Notes under the pieces: generated by a model
Databases searched by the model: none
Seen by the model: only the letters and a program-made list of their open reading frames with translations
What the model was told of the DNA's origin: nothing
In this document: piece after piece, positions 25,455-34,271 of the stretch
How the letters are laid out: each line of letters opens with the position of its first letter
Position numbering within the stretch: the stretch's first letter is position 1
Program-made: the position numbers and the translations under genes
DNA from: Sphingomicrobium flavum
Lineage (GTDB): Bacteria; Pseudomonadota; Alphaproteobacteria; Sphingomonadales; Sphingomonadaceae
NCBI RefSeq assembly: GCF_024721605.1
Contig: NZ_CP102630.1
Location: forward strand, 558,001 to 622,000
DNA length: 64,000 nucleotides
Direction: 5' to 3'

Positions 25455-25680
25455 CCTTTCCGGAGCGCACCAGAAAATAGTTGGGGACAGGTTGAAGTGC
25501 CTGAATCGGCAGGGTTTCGCGCCTTGAACTGCGTCATCCACGCAACAATCCACAACTTCTGGATAATCGTTACGCACTCATCTCTTGTTAATCCCGGTTA
25601 GGCTAGTTAGACGGCACGCACAGGGGACGCTGCAGGCTGGGTAAAGTCCCGTAACGGCCTGCGATAATTTGGTTTTTCTG

Positions 25681-25703
25681 CCGTTCCGGGGGCAAAGGAA
25701 CGG
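25681..25703 (+). other. Hairpin in the dksA leader
   Basis: Perfect 7-bp arms CCGTTCC and GGAACGG (25681-25687 and 25697-25703) with a 9-base loop, 29 bases before the dksA TTG start. It lies in a 278-base region with no gene; the rest contains AT-rich stretches but no promoter I can define confidently (TTGTTA near 25587 is a weak -35 candidate). Confidence 0.4.
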
Positions 25704-25732
25704 GCTGGAAAACCGCGCTATGGGAGGGTTTT

Positions 25733-26200
25733 TTGGCGACTGCGATCCACGATCTCAACGGCTCGGAAAAATATGACGAAATCGTCTTGGACGAGGCTTA
25801 TCGCCCGTCGGACGATGAAGAATTCATGAACCCGATGCAGCAAGCCTATTTCCTTGGCAAACTCAAGGATTGGAAGGAATCGATCATCGAGGAAAGCCGC
25901 GCAACCATGGCGCAGCTCCAGGTCGATAGCCTGCGCGAGCCTGACCTTGCCGACCGCGCGTCGAGCGAAACCGACTGGAGCCTCGAACTGCGTACGCGTG
26001 ACCGCCAGCGCAAGCTCATTGGCAAGATCGACGCTGCCATCCGCCGTCTGGCCGCAGGAGAATATGGCTATTGCGAAGTTACCGGCGATCCGATCTCGCT
26101 GCAGCGGCTCGAAGCGCGCCCGATCGCGACGATGACCCTGGAAGCCCAGGAAAAGCATGAGCGCAAGGAACGCGTCAGCCGCGACGAGCGCACCGACTGA
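25733..26200 (+). CDS. dksA: DksA-family RNA polymerase-binding regulator
   Basis: Binds the secondary channel of RNA polymerase and, with ppGpp, controls stable-RNA and amino-acid promoters. The 155-residue product has a coiled-coil whose tip carries the key acidic residues (DLADRASSE, about 71-79), followed by a C-terminal globular part. The zinc finger is reduced to a single Cys114 (YGYCEVTGDPI), with Thr, Ile and Thr near the other ligand positions, a form common in alphaproteobacterial DksA. The start is a TTG with GGGAGGG just upstream. A bidirectional-looking terminator follows 22 bases after the stop. Confidence 0.9.
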   Translation: MATAIHDLNGSEKYDEIVLDEAYRPSDDEEFMNPMQQAYFLGKLKDWKESIIEESRATMAQLQVDSLREPDLADRASSETDWSLELRTRDRQRKLIGKIDAAIRRLAAGEYGYCEVTGDPISLQRLEARPIATMTLEAQEKHERKERVSRDERTD

Positions 26201-26222
26201 TCCAGCTGCGCATTGCGCAACG

Positions 26223-26260
26223 AAAAAGGCCGGCCTCCCTATTGGAGTGCCGGCCTTTTT
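26223..26260. terminator. Intrinsic terminator after dksA
   Basis: GGCCGGC (26228-26234) pairs with GCCGGCC (26249-26255), and an inner CTCC/GGAG adds to the stem. It is flanked by AAAAA on the left and TTTTT on the right, so it can act in both directions: for dksA on the plus strand and for the DUF465 gene on the minus strand. Confidence 0.85.
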
Positions 26261-26279
26261 CTTGTATTTCCGAGCTGGG

Positions 26280-26435
26280 CTAGTGCCCTACCATTTCATC
26301 TTTGAGGGCTAGCTTTTGCTTCTTCAGCCTATGGAGTAAATCCTCGTCGGGGTGAGGGCGATGTTCCTCAAGTTCGATCCGCGCGTGCAGCGCTTTATGT
26401 TTGGATGCGAGTGCCTCGACGTGGGCTTTTTCCAT
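26280..26435 (-). CDS. DUF465 (YdcH-like) small protein, copy 1
   Basis: A 51-residue, charged, helical protein. ATG 26435 follows a strong GGAGG site. The sequence pattern H-x2-L-x2-KHKALHARIELEE then HPDEDLLHRLKKQKLALKDEM is that of DUF465/YdcH: a short helical hairpin in which a first helix is followed by D-x-x-L-x-x-LK-K-x-K-L-x-LKDE. The function of the family is unknown. It ends near the shared terminator. A second member lies 138 bases away on the opposite strand. Confidence 0.85.
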   Translation of the reverse strand: MEKAHVEALASKHKALHARIELEEHRPHPDEDLLHRLKKQKLALKDEMVGH

Positions 26436-26573
26436 TGCTTGTCCTCCTCATACGGATATTCGACTCGGATATTAAATCACGATTTTGTGCATTTGTCGCC
26501 TCCCCAACATTTCTTGGTCGCGGCGAGCATTCGGTTTGGCGCAGCGCCCGCCTTGGGCTAAGGGTGCGCGGGC

Positions 26574-26771
26574 ATGAATGACGATGATCCCAAATTGCTG
26601 ATCGCCCAGCTCAAGGTGGAGCATCGCAAGCTCGACGAGAAGATCGAGCGGCTGCAGGCCGACCCCGACATGGACCAGCTCGAGCTGGCGCGATTGAAGA
26701 AAGCCAAGCTGGTGCTGAAGGATCGCATCGCCCGGGTCGAGGATGACAGCACCCCTGACATCATCGCATGA
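26574..26771 (+). CDS. DUF465 (YdcH-like) small protein, copy 2
   Basis: A 65-residue protein with the same helical-hairpin pattern as its divergent neighbour: LKVEHRKLDEKIERLQADP then DQLELARLKKAKLVLKDRI. It probably forms a coiled-coil dimer; no function is established for the family. The ATG at 26574 has no strong Shine-Dalgarno. The 138-base divergent region between the two contains a repeated CGGATATT (13 bases apart, about 26453-26473). The DUF1465 gene follows on the same strand. Confidence 0.85.
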   Translation: MNDDDPKLLIAQLKVEHRKLDEKIERLQADPDMDQLELARLKKAKLVLKDRIARVEDDSTPDIIA

Positions 26772-26855
26772 CCCCATGTCCCGTGCTGGGACGTGTTGTG
26801 GTTAAGCCCCAACCGCCCATTTTATGCGGCAGCGCTTGGTGGCATGATGTGCGCC

Positions 26856-27332
26856 ATGGATGATTCGAACCCCAATGAAGCGCGCATTACGCCGCGACTT
26901 GTCGACCAGCTTTATACCGAAGCGATGATCCTGGCCGATGAAGCGCGCAGCTATTTCGATGATGCCGGCCGTGACGAGCGCCAGACGCTCGAGCCCTTCG
27001 CGCGGGTCGGATTTGCATGCGAAAGCCTGAAGGTCACCACGCGCATCATGCATATCGTCGCCTGGCTCCTGACCCAACGCGCGGTCGAGACCGGCGAACT
27101 GACGACGATTCAGGGTCAGCGCCCGGAGCGCCGCCTGGGCAATGCCAATGACAGCGATGAAAAAGTGGTGGCAATGCTGCCCGAAGCGGCGCAGGTCATG
27201 ATCCGCCAGAGTATCGATCTTTACGAACGCGTTCGCCGCCTCGATGAAGGCCAGATCGTCAGCGAACCCGCTGCCAGCCCGGCACGTGCGCTGATGGGCC
27301 GCCTGGAACGCGATTTCTACAATAAGGGCTGA
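26856..27332 (+). CDS. DUF1465 / RcdA-like protein
   Basis: A helical protein of 158 residues from ATG 26856. In-frame ATGs at 26844 and 26847 are equally possible. The sequence TPRLVDQLYTEAMILADEARSYFD, the central FARVGFACESLKVTTRIMHIVAWLL, and PEAAQVMIRQSIDLYERVRRLDE fit the DUF1465 family. Its Caulobacter member RcdA is an adaptor that helps ClpXP degrade CtrA and other cell-cycle proteins, acting with CpdR. An equivalent role here is inferred from the family only; ctrA, cpdR and clpX are not in the window. It may be cotranscribed with the DUF465 gene 84 bases upstream. Confidence 0.75.
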   Translation: MDDSNPNEARITPRLVDQLYTEAMILADEARSYFDDAGRDERQTLEPFARVGFACESLKVTTRIMHIVAWLLTQRAVETGELTTIQGQRPERRLGNANDSDEKVVAMLPEAAQVMIRQSIDLYERVRRLDEGQIVSEPAASPARALMGRLERDFYNKG

Positions 27333-28277
27333 TTAGCCGCAGATCCGCGCCTTCGCCTCGGCATATTCGCGCGCGAACCGGTCGACCAGCTCGCCCGCGC
27401 CGACCACGTCATCGATCACGCCGATCCCCTGACCCGATCCCCAGATATCTTTCCACGCCTTGGCGCCGCCAAAATCCATCTTGCTGGGGTCGCTTTCGGG
27501 CAGCGTATCGGGATCGAGCCCGGCCTTGACGATCGAGCCACGAAGATAATTGCCGTGAATGCCGGTGAAGAGCGAGGAGGCGATGATGTCATCGGCGCCG
27601 CTGTCGACGATTTCCTGCTTATATTCGGGCATCGCGCGCGCTTCGTGCGTGGCGATGAAGGGCGAGCCGATATAGGCAAGGTCCGCGCCCATCGCCTGCG
27701 CCGCGAGAATCGCATCGCCGCTGGCGATCGCTCCTGACAGCAGAAGCGGGCCATCGAAAAATTGGCGGATTTCCTGGATCAGCGCGAAAGGCGAGAGCTT
27801 GCCGGCATGGCCGCCGGCGCCTGCCGCGACTGCGATGAGGCCGTCCGCGCCTTTTTCCAGCGCTTTGCGGGCAAAGCGGTTGTTGATGATGTCGTGCAGC
27901 GTGATGCCGCCCCAGCCATGCACTGCATCGTTGAGCTCGGTCCGCGCACCCAGCGAAGTGATGATGATCGGGACCTTATATTTCTCGCACAGCTTGAGAT
28001 CCTCCTCCCAGCGCACGTTGGACGGATGAACGATCTGGTTGACCGCGAAGGGCGCGGCCGGATTGTCGGGATTTTCCTGGTTATGCTTGTCGAGCGTCTC
28101 GGTGATCTCGGCCAGCCACTCGTCAAGCTGGCTGGCGGGACGGGCATTGAGCGCGGGAAAGCTGCCGACCATGCCGGCCTTGCACTGCGCGATGACCAGC
28201 GCCGGGTGCGAGATGATGAAGAGCGGAGCGCCCACGGCGGGAACACGCAGATTCTGTAGGATGGGCGGCACGCTCAT
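27333..28277 (-). CDS. Nitronate monooxygenase family flavoprotein
   Basis: A 314-residue FMN-binding TIM barrel that oxidises nitronates such as propionate-3-nitronate, or a related enoyl reductase. Family features are the N-terminal PAVGAPLFIISHPALVIAQ, the GADGLIAVAAGAGGHAG phosphate/FMN loop with catalytic-region His, and LSGAIASGDAILAAQAMGADLAYIGSPFIATHEA. The ATG at 28277 has GGAGCC upstream. Its stop abuts the DUF1465 stop (convergent, no gap). It is transcribed away from the ABC transporter operon. Confidence 0.87.
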   Translation of the reverse strand: MSVPPILQNLRVPAVGAPLFIISHPALVIAQCKAGMVGSFPALNARPASQLDEWLAEITETLDKHNQENPDNPAAPFAVNQIVHPSNVRWEEDLKLCEKYKVPIIITSLGARTELNDAVHGWGGITLHDIINNRFARKALEKGADGLIAVAAGAGGHAGKLSPFALIQEIRQFFDGPLLLSGAIASGDAILAAQAMGADLAYIGSPFIATHEARAMPEYKQEIVDSGADDIIASSLFTGIHGNYLRGSIVKAGLDPDTLPESDPSKMDFGGAKAWKDIWGSGQGIGVIDDVVGAGELVDRFAREYAEAKARICG

Positions 28278-28382
28278 GCATCGGGCTCCTGAAGCAAAAT
28301 TTCGGCTCTTTTCCGGAAAATATGGACCAATGGCAAGGGGGGTAGGAATGGGTCGTCAGACAGCTTGCGTGGCTGACGCTAC

Positions 28383-28409
28383 GGAAAGTTTCCGCCATTC
28401 GTCGAATGG
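28383..28409. promoter_or_regulatory. Two adjacent palindromes upstream of the ABC-peptidase operon
   Basis: GGAAAGTTTCC (28383-28393, 5-bp arms) and CCATTCGTCGAATGG (28395-28409, 6-bp arms) lie one base apart, 84 bases before the ABC ATPase start and in the divergent gap with the nitronate monooxygenase gene. They look like paired operator sites. TAATAC at 28462-28467 may be a -10 box, without a good -35. Confidence 0.4.
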
Positions 28410-28492
28410 ATGGAAAAAATGCTTGCTCTCACCTTGGCTGATGGCCACTGTCTTGCCAAGCTAATACGCGCGCACTTTTGGGGGTAAGTTCA

Positions 28493-29368
28493 ATGCTCGA
28501 GATCCAAGGCCTTTCGCACACCTACGCCAATGGCACCCGTGCCCTTCATGATGTTTCTCTGGCCATTCCCAAGGGCATGTATGGCCTTTTGGGCCCCAAC
28601 GGCGCGGGCAAATCGACCCTCATGCGGATCATCGCGACATTGCAGACGCCGACCGAGGGCGGGGTGACCTTCGATGGCCTCGACATCCTGAAGGATCCCG
28701 ATGCGCTGCGCCGCCGGCTGGGCTATCTGCCGCAGGATTTCGGCGTCTATCCGCGCGTATCGGCCTACCAGATGCTCGATCATATGGCGGTGCTCAAGGG
28801 CATCACCAACGCCGGCGAGCGCAAATCGGTGGTCGAAACCCTGCTCAGCCAGACAAATTTGTGGGCGGTGCGCAACAAATCGATCGCAGGTTTTTCGGGC
28901 GGCATGCGCCAGCGCTTCGGCATCGCCCAGGCGCTAATCGGCAATCCTGACCTCATCATCGTCGACGAGCCCACCGCAGGCCTCGATCCCGAAGAGCGCA
29001 ACCGCTTCCTCAATCTGCTCGCCGGCATTGGCGATCAGAAGGTGGTGATCCTCTCGACCCACATCGTCGATGACGTGGCCGATCTTTGCCCGCTGATGGC
29101 GGTGCTGGCGAACGGACAGGTCCAGTTGCAGGGCAAGCCGCAGGACCTGATCGCCTCGACGCGGGGCAAGGTGTGGAAGAAGACCATCGAACATGAGGAA
29201 CTGGCCGCCGTGCAGGAACAGCATGACGTCATTTCAAACCGGCTGTTTGCGGGCAAGACCATCGTCCATGTCCTGTCCGACATCCAGCCTGCCGGCTACG
29301 AACCGGTCGAGGGCGGGCTCGAGGATGTCTATTTCGCGACGCTGACGCAGCTGCGCAAAGCGGCCTGA
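28493..29368 (+). CDS. ABC transporter ATP-binding protein
   Basis: A 291-residue ATPase with Walker A GPNGAGKST, signature FSGGMRQR, Walker B LIIVDEPTAGLDP and the H-loop STHIVDD. These are the features of DRA-type importer/exporter ATPases that pair with ABC-2 permeases. The ATG at 28493 is chosen because GGGGGTAA precedes it by 6 bases; the TTG at 28478 is less likely. Its partner is the fused permease-peptidase 14 bases downstream, so the two form an operon. The transported substrate is unknown, possibly a peptide given the fused peptidase. Confidence 0.92.
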   Translation: MLEIQGLSHTYANGTRALHDVSLAIPKGMYGLLGPNGAGKSTLMRIIATLQTPTEGGVTFDGLDILKDPDALRRRLGYLPQDFGVYPRVSAYQMLDHMAVLKGITNAGERKSVVETLLSQTNLWAVRNKSIAGFSGGMRQRFGIAQALIGNPDLIIVDEPTAGLDPEERNRFLNLLAGIGDQKVVILSTHIVDDVADLCPLMAVLANGQVQLQGKPQDLIASTRGKVWKKTIEHEELAAVQEQHDVISNRLFAGKTIVHVLSDIQPAGYEPVEGGLEDVYFATLTQLRKAA

Positions 29369-29382
29369 GGGGGATAGCGGAC

Positions 29383-32300
29383 ATGATCGGCAAGATCGCC
29401 AGTTTCGAATTTCGCTACCAGCTCAAGAACCCGGTGTTTTGGGTCGGGGTGTTTCTCTTCTTCCTGCTGGGCTTCCTTTTCACCGCGTCGGAAAATGTGG
29501 GCATCGGCGCGCCTGGCGTTACAAAGGAGAACGGCACGCTGCCGATCATGTTGATGATCACGGCTGTCTCGATCTTCTATCTTTTCATCATCACTGCGTT
29601 TGTTGCCAACGCCATCATCAGGGACGACGCGTCAGGGTTTGCGCCGATCATCCGCGCAACACCCGTGACCAAGGCGGAGATGGTCTTCGGACGCTTTTTC
29701 GGAAGCTACCTGACCTGCCTGCTCGGCTTCATGGCCGCGCCCGTTGGCATGTTCCTGGGTACCTTGATGCCATGGGTCGATCCTGAACTGATCGGGCCCA
29801 ACGTCTTTTCCCATTATGCCTGGCCGTTCCTGATCTTCGCGGTGCCCAACCTCTTTTTCTCCGGCGCGCTGCTGTTTGCCATCTCCACCATGACCCGCTC
29901 GCTGATGTGGAGCTATGTCGCGGTCGTCGCGCTGGTGGTGGGCTATCTTATCGTCGATACGGTCGTGCAGGGTGATCCCGACCTTGAGAAGACCTTCGCC
30001 GCCTTCGAGCCGTTCGGCACCGCGGCGGTCATCCTGGAGACGCGCTACTGGACCGCGGTAGACAATAACAGCCGGCTGATCGAGCTGGCCGGGCCGCTGC
30101 TCCAGAACCGTATCCTCGTCACGATCATGGGCTTTGTCTTCCTGGCACTGGCCTATGTGCGATATTCCAACGCTGAGCGCGCGCCCTCGCGCATGCGCTT
30201 GCGGCGGCTGGAAAAGCGCCGCCTTCGTGAGGAAGCTGTGGCTGCGGTCGCTCCCCAACTGGGCGGCGATGCCGTCAGCACCCGCGACCGGCCGGCATCC
30301 CGCAGTGCGCAATTCATGGCGCGACTGCGGCTTGAAATCCGCCAGATGCTGAAGAGCCCTGGTCTCCCCATCCTGCTGTTGCTTGCGGTTGCGCTGACAG
30401 CTGCCGAACTCTGGTCGGGATCGGGCGGCTATAACAATGACAGCTATCCCACGGTCGCCTCGATCATCGAGCGTGTACGCGGTAGTTACAGCATCTTCAT
30501 CCTGATCATCGCCGGCTTTTACGGCGGCGAACTGGTTTGGCGCGAGCGTGATCGCAAGCTCAACGAGATTATTGACAGCGCCCCCGTTCCGGCCTGGGCG
30601 ATGACGCTGCCAAAGATCATCGCGGTTTTCCTGGTCATCCTGATGGTCAACCTGTCGGGCATGTTAGTCGGGCTGCTCAACCAGACCGTCAATGGACTCG
30701 GTCCTGTCGGCATCGGTAAATATATCAGCTGGTTCATCTTCCCAGCAGCGATCGACGGCCTGTTGATCGCCGTCCTGGCGGTCATGCTACAAATCCTCTC
30801 GCCCAACAAGTATGTCGGCTGGGGACTGTTATTGGCTTATTTCCTGGGCACCATCCTGATGGGCAATATGGGGTGGACCAATCCGCTCTATCTCTATCCT
30901 AATAGTCCGTTTGTGCCATTGAGCGATCTTGTCGATCCCGCGCCTTTCTTCCATGGCGCCTACACGCTGCAAGTCTATTGGCTTTTCTTTGCCGGGCTGA
31001 TGCTGCTCGCCGCGCATCTTCTGTGGCCGCGCGGTACCGATCTTTCGGTGCGCCAGCGATTCGCCCGCCTCAAGCGCAGCGGTATAAGCCGCTCGGTGCT
31101 CGCCATCGGGCTGGTCGCACTGGTCGGCATGGCCGGGGTGGGGGCCTATGCCTATCACAACATCAAGGTCCTCAATACATATCGCACCAGCGATCAGAAT
31201 GAGGAGCGGCTCGCCGAATATGAGCGCCGCTTCCTTCAATATGAAGATGTGGTCCAGCCGGTGGTGAGCGACGTCAAGTTCGACATCGAACTCTATCCCG
31301 AAGAGCGTCGCATGCTCGTCGACGGGCGCTATGTGCTGACCAACGATACCGATGCGCCGATCGAGATGCTGCATGTGCGGCAGAACAGCGACGACACCGA
31401 ATTTCTCTCGCTCGACGTAACGGGTGCCAGCCTCGATACCTACGACGAGGATTACAAATATCGCATCTATCGCTTCGCCACGCCGCTCCAGCCAGGCGCC
31501 AGCACCGAGCTCAACTTCAAGAGTCGGGTCTGGTATCGCGGCTTCCGCGCGGGCGGACCTGCAACTGGCATTACGCCCGACAAGACCTTCGTCAATAATG
31601 GCCTGTTCGCGCCGACGATCGGCATGGACCGCACAGGTCTGCTGCAGGATCGCACGGCGCGCCGCCGCCAAGGCCTGCCGGACGAACTGCGACTGCCCAA
31701 GCTGGAAGACCCGAAGGGCCGTATGAAGAATTATATCGGCTCCGACTGGGTGACGAGCGAAATCAGGCTGACCACCTCAGCCGACCAGATTCCGATTGCG
31801 CCAGGCGAACGGATCTCGGACGTCACCAAGGGCGATCGCCGTACGGCGGTCTTCAAGGCCTCAGCGCCCATCCTCAACTTCTTCTCGATCCAGTCGGGCG
31901 ACTATGAGGTCGCGACGCGCCAGCATCGCGGTATCACGCTCGAAGTCTACTATGGCGAAGGGCATGAGTGGAACGTCCCGCGCATGCTCGACGCGATGGA
32001 AGCCAGCCTGACTTATTTCGAGGAGAATTTCGGGCCCTACCAATTCGATTATGCCCGGATCATCGAATTCCCCTATGGCAGCTTCGCGCAAGCGTTCGCG
32101 GGGACGATGCCCTATTCGGAAAATATCGGCTTCAGGCAGAAGATCGATGGCGATCCCGAGGCGATCGACTTCGTGACCTATGTCATCGCCCATGAACTGG
32201 CACACCAATATTGGGCACACCAGGCGCTCGGCGGATTGCAGCAGGGATCGACGATGACGACCGAAACGCTGGCCAGCTATTCGGCGATTATGGTGATGAA

Positions 32301-32982
32301 AAACAAGTTGGGCGAAGACCAGCTGCGTCGATTCCTCAAGTTTGAACTCGATTCCTACCTGCGCGGCCGCAAGGGCGAAATCATCGAGGAACTGCCGCTG
32401 GTGCGCGTGGAGAACCAGGGCTATATCCACTATCGCAAGGGCGCGAACGCCTTTTTCCTGCTGTCCGAGCTGATCGGCGAGGACAAGATCAACGCCGCCT
32501 TGTCGCGCTATGTCGCTCGCTTCCGCTTCAAGGGACGGCCTTTCCCGCGCTCCCTCGACATCGTCGAGGAGTTGCGCAAGGAAGCCTCGAGCGAGGAAGA
32601 GCAGGCGCTGATCACCGACATGCTTGAAAAAATCGTGCTCTATGACTTCAAGGTCGCCGACAGCAAGAGCGAGAAGGAGGGCGGCCAGTGGGTCACCACC
32701 GTCACCGTCGAAACCGCCAAATATGAAGCCGACGGCGAAGGCAAGGAGACCGAGGTGGCCTTGTCCACACCGGTGAAAATCGGCCTGTTCAAGACGCGCC
32801 CGGGCTTCGGCGCCTTCTCGAGCGAGGACGTCATCGCCATGGAGCAGCAGCGGGTGACAGGCGGCAAGGCGACCTTCACCCTGCGCTCGTCCGAGGAGCC
32901 GGCCTATGTCGGGATCGATCCGTACAACTATTATATCGATCGCAATTCCGACGATAACGTCCAGCCGGTCGGAGGCGACTGA
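29383..32982 (+). CDS. ABC-2 permease fused to an M1-family metallopeptidase
   Basis: A 1199-residue fusion. The first 560 or so residues contain two sets of ABC-2 permease helices (start IASFEFRYQLKNPVFWVGVF; second set from about residue 320, LRLEIRQMLKSPGLPILLLL). A helix near 568-590 then leads to a large periplasmic gluzincin domain. The zinc site is HELAH (His937, His941) with Glu961 in TTETLASY, i.e. 19 residues between instead of the usual 18; SENIGF upstream resembles the exopeptidase motif region. Related fusions are known in several phyla. It should export or sense something and process peptides at the membrane. The ATP-binding gene is directly upstream; a terminator follows at 33003. 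Confidence 0.9.
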   Translation: MIGKIASFEFRYQLKNPVFWVGVFLFFLLGFLFTASENVGIGAPGVTKENGTLPIMLMITAVSIFYLFIITAFVANAIIRDDASGFAPIIRATPVTKAEMVFGRFFGSYLTCLLGFMAAPVGMFLGTLMPWVDPELIGPNVFSHYAWPFLIFAVPNLFFSGALLFAISTMTRSLMWSYVAVVALVVGYLIVDTVVQGDPDLEKTFAAFEPFGTAAVILETRYWTAVDNNSRLIELAGPLLQNRILVTIMGFVFLALAYVRYSNAERAPSRMRLRRLEKRRLREEAVAAVAPQLGGDAVSTRDRPASRSAQFMARLRLEIRQMLKSPGLPILLLLAVALTAAELWSGSGGYNNDSYPTVASIIERVRGSYSIFILIIAGFYGGELVWRERDRKLNEIIDSAPVPAWAMTLPKIIAVFLVILMVNLSGMLVGLLNQTVNGLGPVGIGKYISWFIFPAAIDGLLIAVLAVMLQILSPNKYVGWGLLLAYFLGTILMGNMGWTNPLYLYPNSPFVPLSDLVDPAPFFHGAYTLQVYWLFFAGLMLLAAHLLWPRGTDLSVRQRFARLKRSGISRSVLAIGLVALVGMAGVGAYAYHNIKVLNTYRTSDQNEERLAEYERRFLQYEDVVQPVVSDVKFDIELYPEERRMLVDGRYVLTNDTDAPIEMLHVRQNSDDTEFLSLDVTGASLDTYDEDYKYRIYRFATPLQPGASTELNFKSRVWYRGFRAGGPATGITPDKTFVNNGLFAPTIGMDRTGLLQDRTARRRQGLPDELRLPKLEDPKGRMKNYIGSDWVTSEIRLTTSADQIPIAPGERISDVTKGDRRTAVFKASAPILNFFSIQSGDYEVATRQHRGITLEVYYGEGHEWNVPRMLDAMEASLTYFEENFGPYQFDYARIIEFPYGSFAQAFAGTMPYSENIGFRQKIDGDPEAIDFVTYVIAHELAHQYWAHQALGGLQQGSTMTTETLASYSAIMVMKNKLGEDQLRRFLKFELDSYLRGRKGEIIEELPLVRVENQGYIHYRKGANAFFLLSELIGEDKINAALSRYVARFRFKGRPFPRSLDIVEELRKEASSEEEQALITDMLEKIVLYDFKVADSKSEKEGGQWVTTVTVETAKYEADGEGKETEVALSTPVKIGLFKTRPGFGAFSSEDVIAMEQQRVTGGKATFTLRSSEEPAYVGIDPYNYYIDRNSDDNVQPVGGD

Positions 32983-33002
32983 CCGCAATCTCCACCTGAT
33001 CA

Positions 33003-33048
33003 GGGGTCGCAATCTGCCAAACAGGCGGTTGCGGCCCCTTTTCCTTTT
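33003..33048 (+). terminator. Intrinsic terminator of the ABC-peptidase operon
   Basis: GGGGTCGCAA (33003-33012) pairs with TTGCGGCCCC (33029-33038) with one T-G pair, and CTGCC/GGCGG adds five inner pairs. TTTTCCTTTT follows. It separates the ABC operon from the polysaccharide locus. Confidence 0.85.
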
Positions 33049-33107
33049 GCGTAGAGCCGGGGCGAATGCCGGGGGGCGACCGCCCCGGTCAGTTTTTGAA
33101 GGTTCCC

Positions 33108-34232
33108 ATGGCCAAGATCCTATCGGTATTCGGCACCCGTCCCGAAGCCATCAAGATGGCGCCCGTCGTCAAGGCACTCGCCGCCGATCCCCGCTTCGAT
33201 GCCAGGATTTGCGTGACCGCTCAGCATCGTGAAATGCTCGACCAGGTGCTCGATCTCTTCGCGCTCAGCCCCGATCATGACCTCGATCTCATGAAGCCCG
33301 GCCAGGACCTGACCGATATCACATCGAATGTCCTGCTGGGCATGCGCGATATCCTGACGAGCGAGCAGCCGGACATGGTGCTGGTGCATGGCGACACGAC
33401 CACCACGCTCGCCGCATCGTTGGCCGCCTTCTACGCCAAAATTCCAGTTGGCCATGTCGAAGCGGGGCTGCGCACCGGCAATCCGCAATCGCCCTGGCCC
33501 GAGGAAATCAATCGTAAGGCTGCTGCCACCGTCACCAGCCTGCATTTCGCGCCAACCGAGCGGTCGGAGCGCAACTTGTTGGCCGAAGGCTATGACAAGG
33601 ATGACATCCTCGTCACCGGCAATACGGTGATCGATGCACTGCTCGACGTCGTCGACCGGATCGAGGGCGACGAGGCGCTGCAGGCTGAACTGGCCGCCAA
33701 GGCGCCGACCGATCCGGCACGTCGCACCATCCTTGTGACCGGTCACCGCCGCGAAAATTTTGGCGGCGGGTTCGAGCGGATTTGCGCTGCCATCGCCCGG
33801 CTGGCCGAGCGCGACGATGTGGGAATCATCTACCCCGTCCACCTCAATCCCAACGTGAAGGGGCCGGTCGAGGAAACGCTGGGCGGGCTTGGTAATGTGA
33901 AGCTTATCCCCCCGCTCGACTATCTGCCCTTCGTCGACCTGATGCGCCGATCCTACCTGGTGTTGACCGATAGCGGCGGGGTGCAGGAAGAAGCGCCCTC
34001 GCTCGGCAAGCCAGTGCTGGTCATGCGCGATACGACCGAGCGGCCCGAAGCGGTCGAGGCGGGCACGGTGCTGCTGGTCGGCACCGATGAAGACGCGATC
34101 GTCACCCGCGCGACGCGCTTGCTCGACGACGACGACGCCTATCGCAGCATGAGCCGCGCGCATAATCCCTATGGCGATGGCAAGGCAGCGGGTCGCATCG
34201 TCGAAAAACTGGCCGAAAAATTGGGCGCTTAG
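33108..34232 (+). CDS. wecB: UDP-N-acetylglucosamine 2-epimerase (non-hydrolysing)
   Basis: Interconverts UDP-GlcNAc and UDP-ManNAc. The 374-residue protein starts [21 protein letters not shown], and shows [70 protein letters not shown], all family signatures. ATG 33108 has AAGG upstream and a GC hairpin (33069-33088) just before it. It opens the second polysaccharide locus; wecC follows 39 bases later, so the pair should make UDP-ManNAcA. Confidence 0.95.
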   Translation: MAKILSVFGTRPEAIKMAPVVKALAADPRFDARICVTAQHREMLDQVLDLFALSPDHDLDLMKPGQDLTDITSNVLLGMRDILTSEQPDMVLVHGDTTTTLAASLAAFYAKIPVGHVEAGLRTGNPQSPWPEEINRKAAATVTSLHFAPTERSERNLLAEGYDKDDILVTGNTVIDALLDVVDRIEGDEALQAELAAKAPTDPARRTILVTGHRRENFGGGFERICAAIARLAERDDVGIIYPVHLNPNVKGPVEETLGGLGNVKLIPPLDYLPFVDLMRRSYLVLTDSGGVQEEAPSLGKPVLVMRDTTERPEAVEAGTVLLVGTDEDAIVTRATRLLDDDDAYRSMSRAHNPYGDGKAAGRIVEKLAEKLGA

Positions 34233-34271
34233 CCATCGCGTCTGAATGAAAAATCTGTAAGGAAGTCTGTC

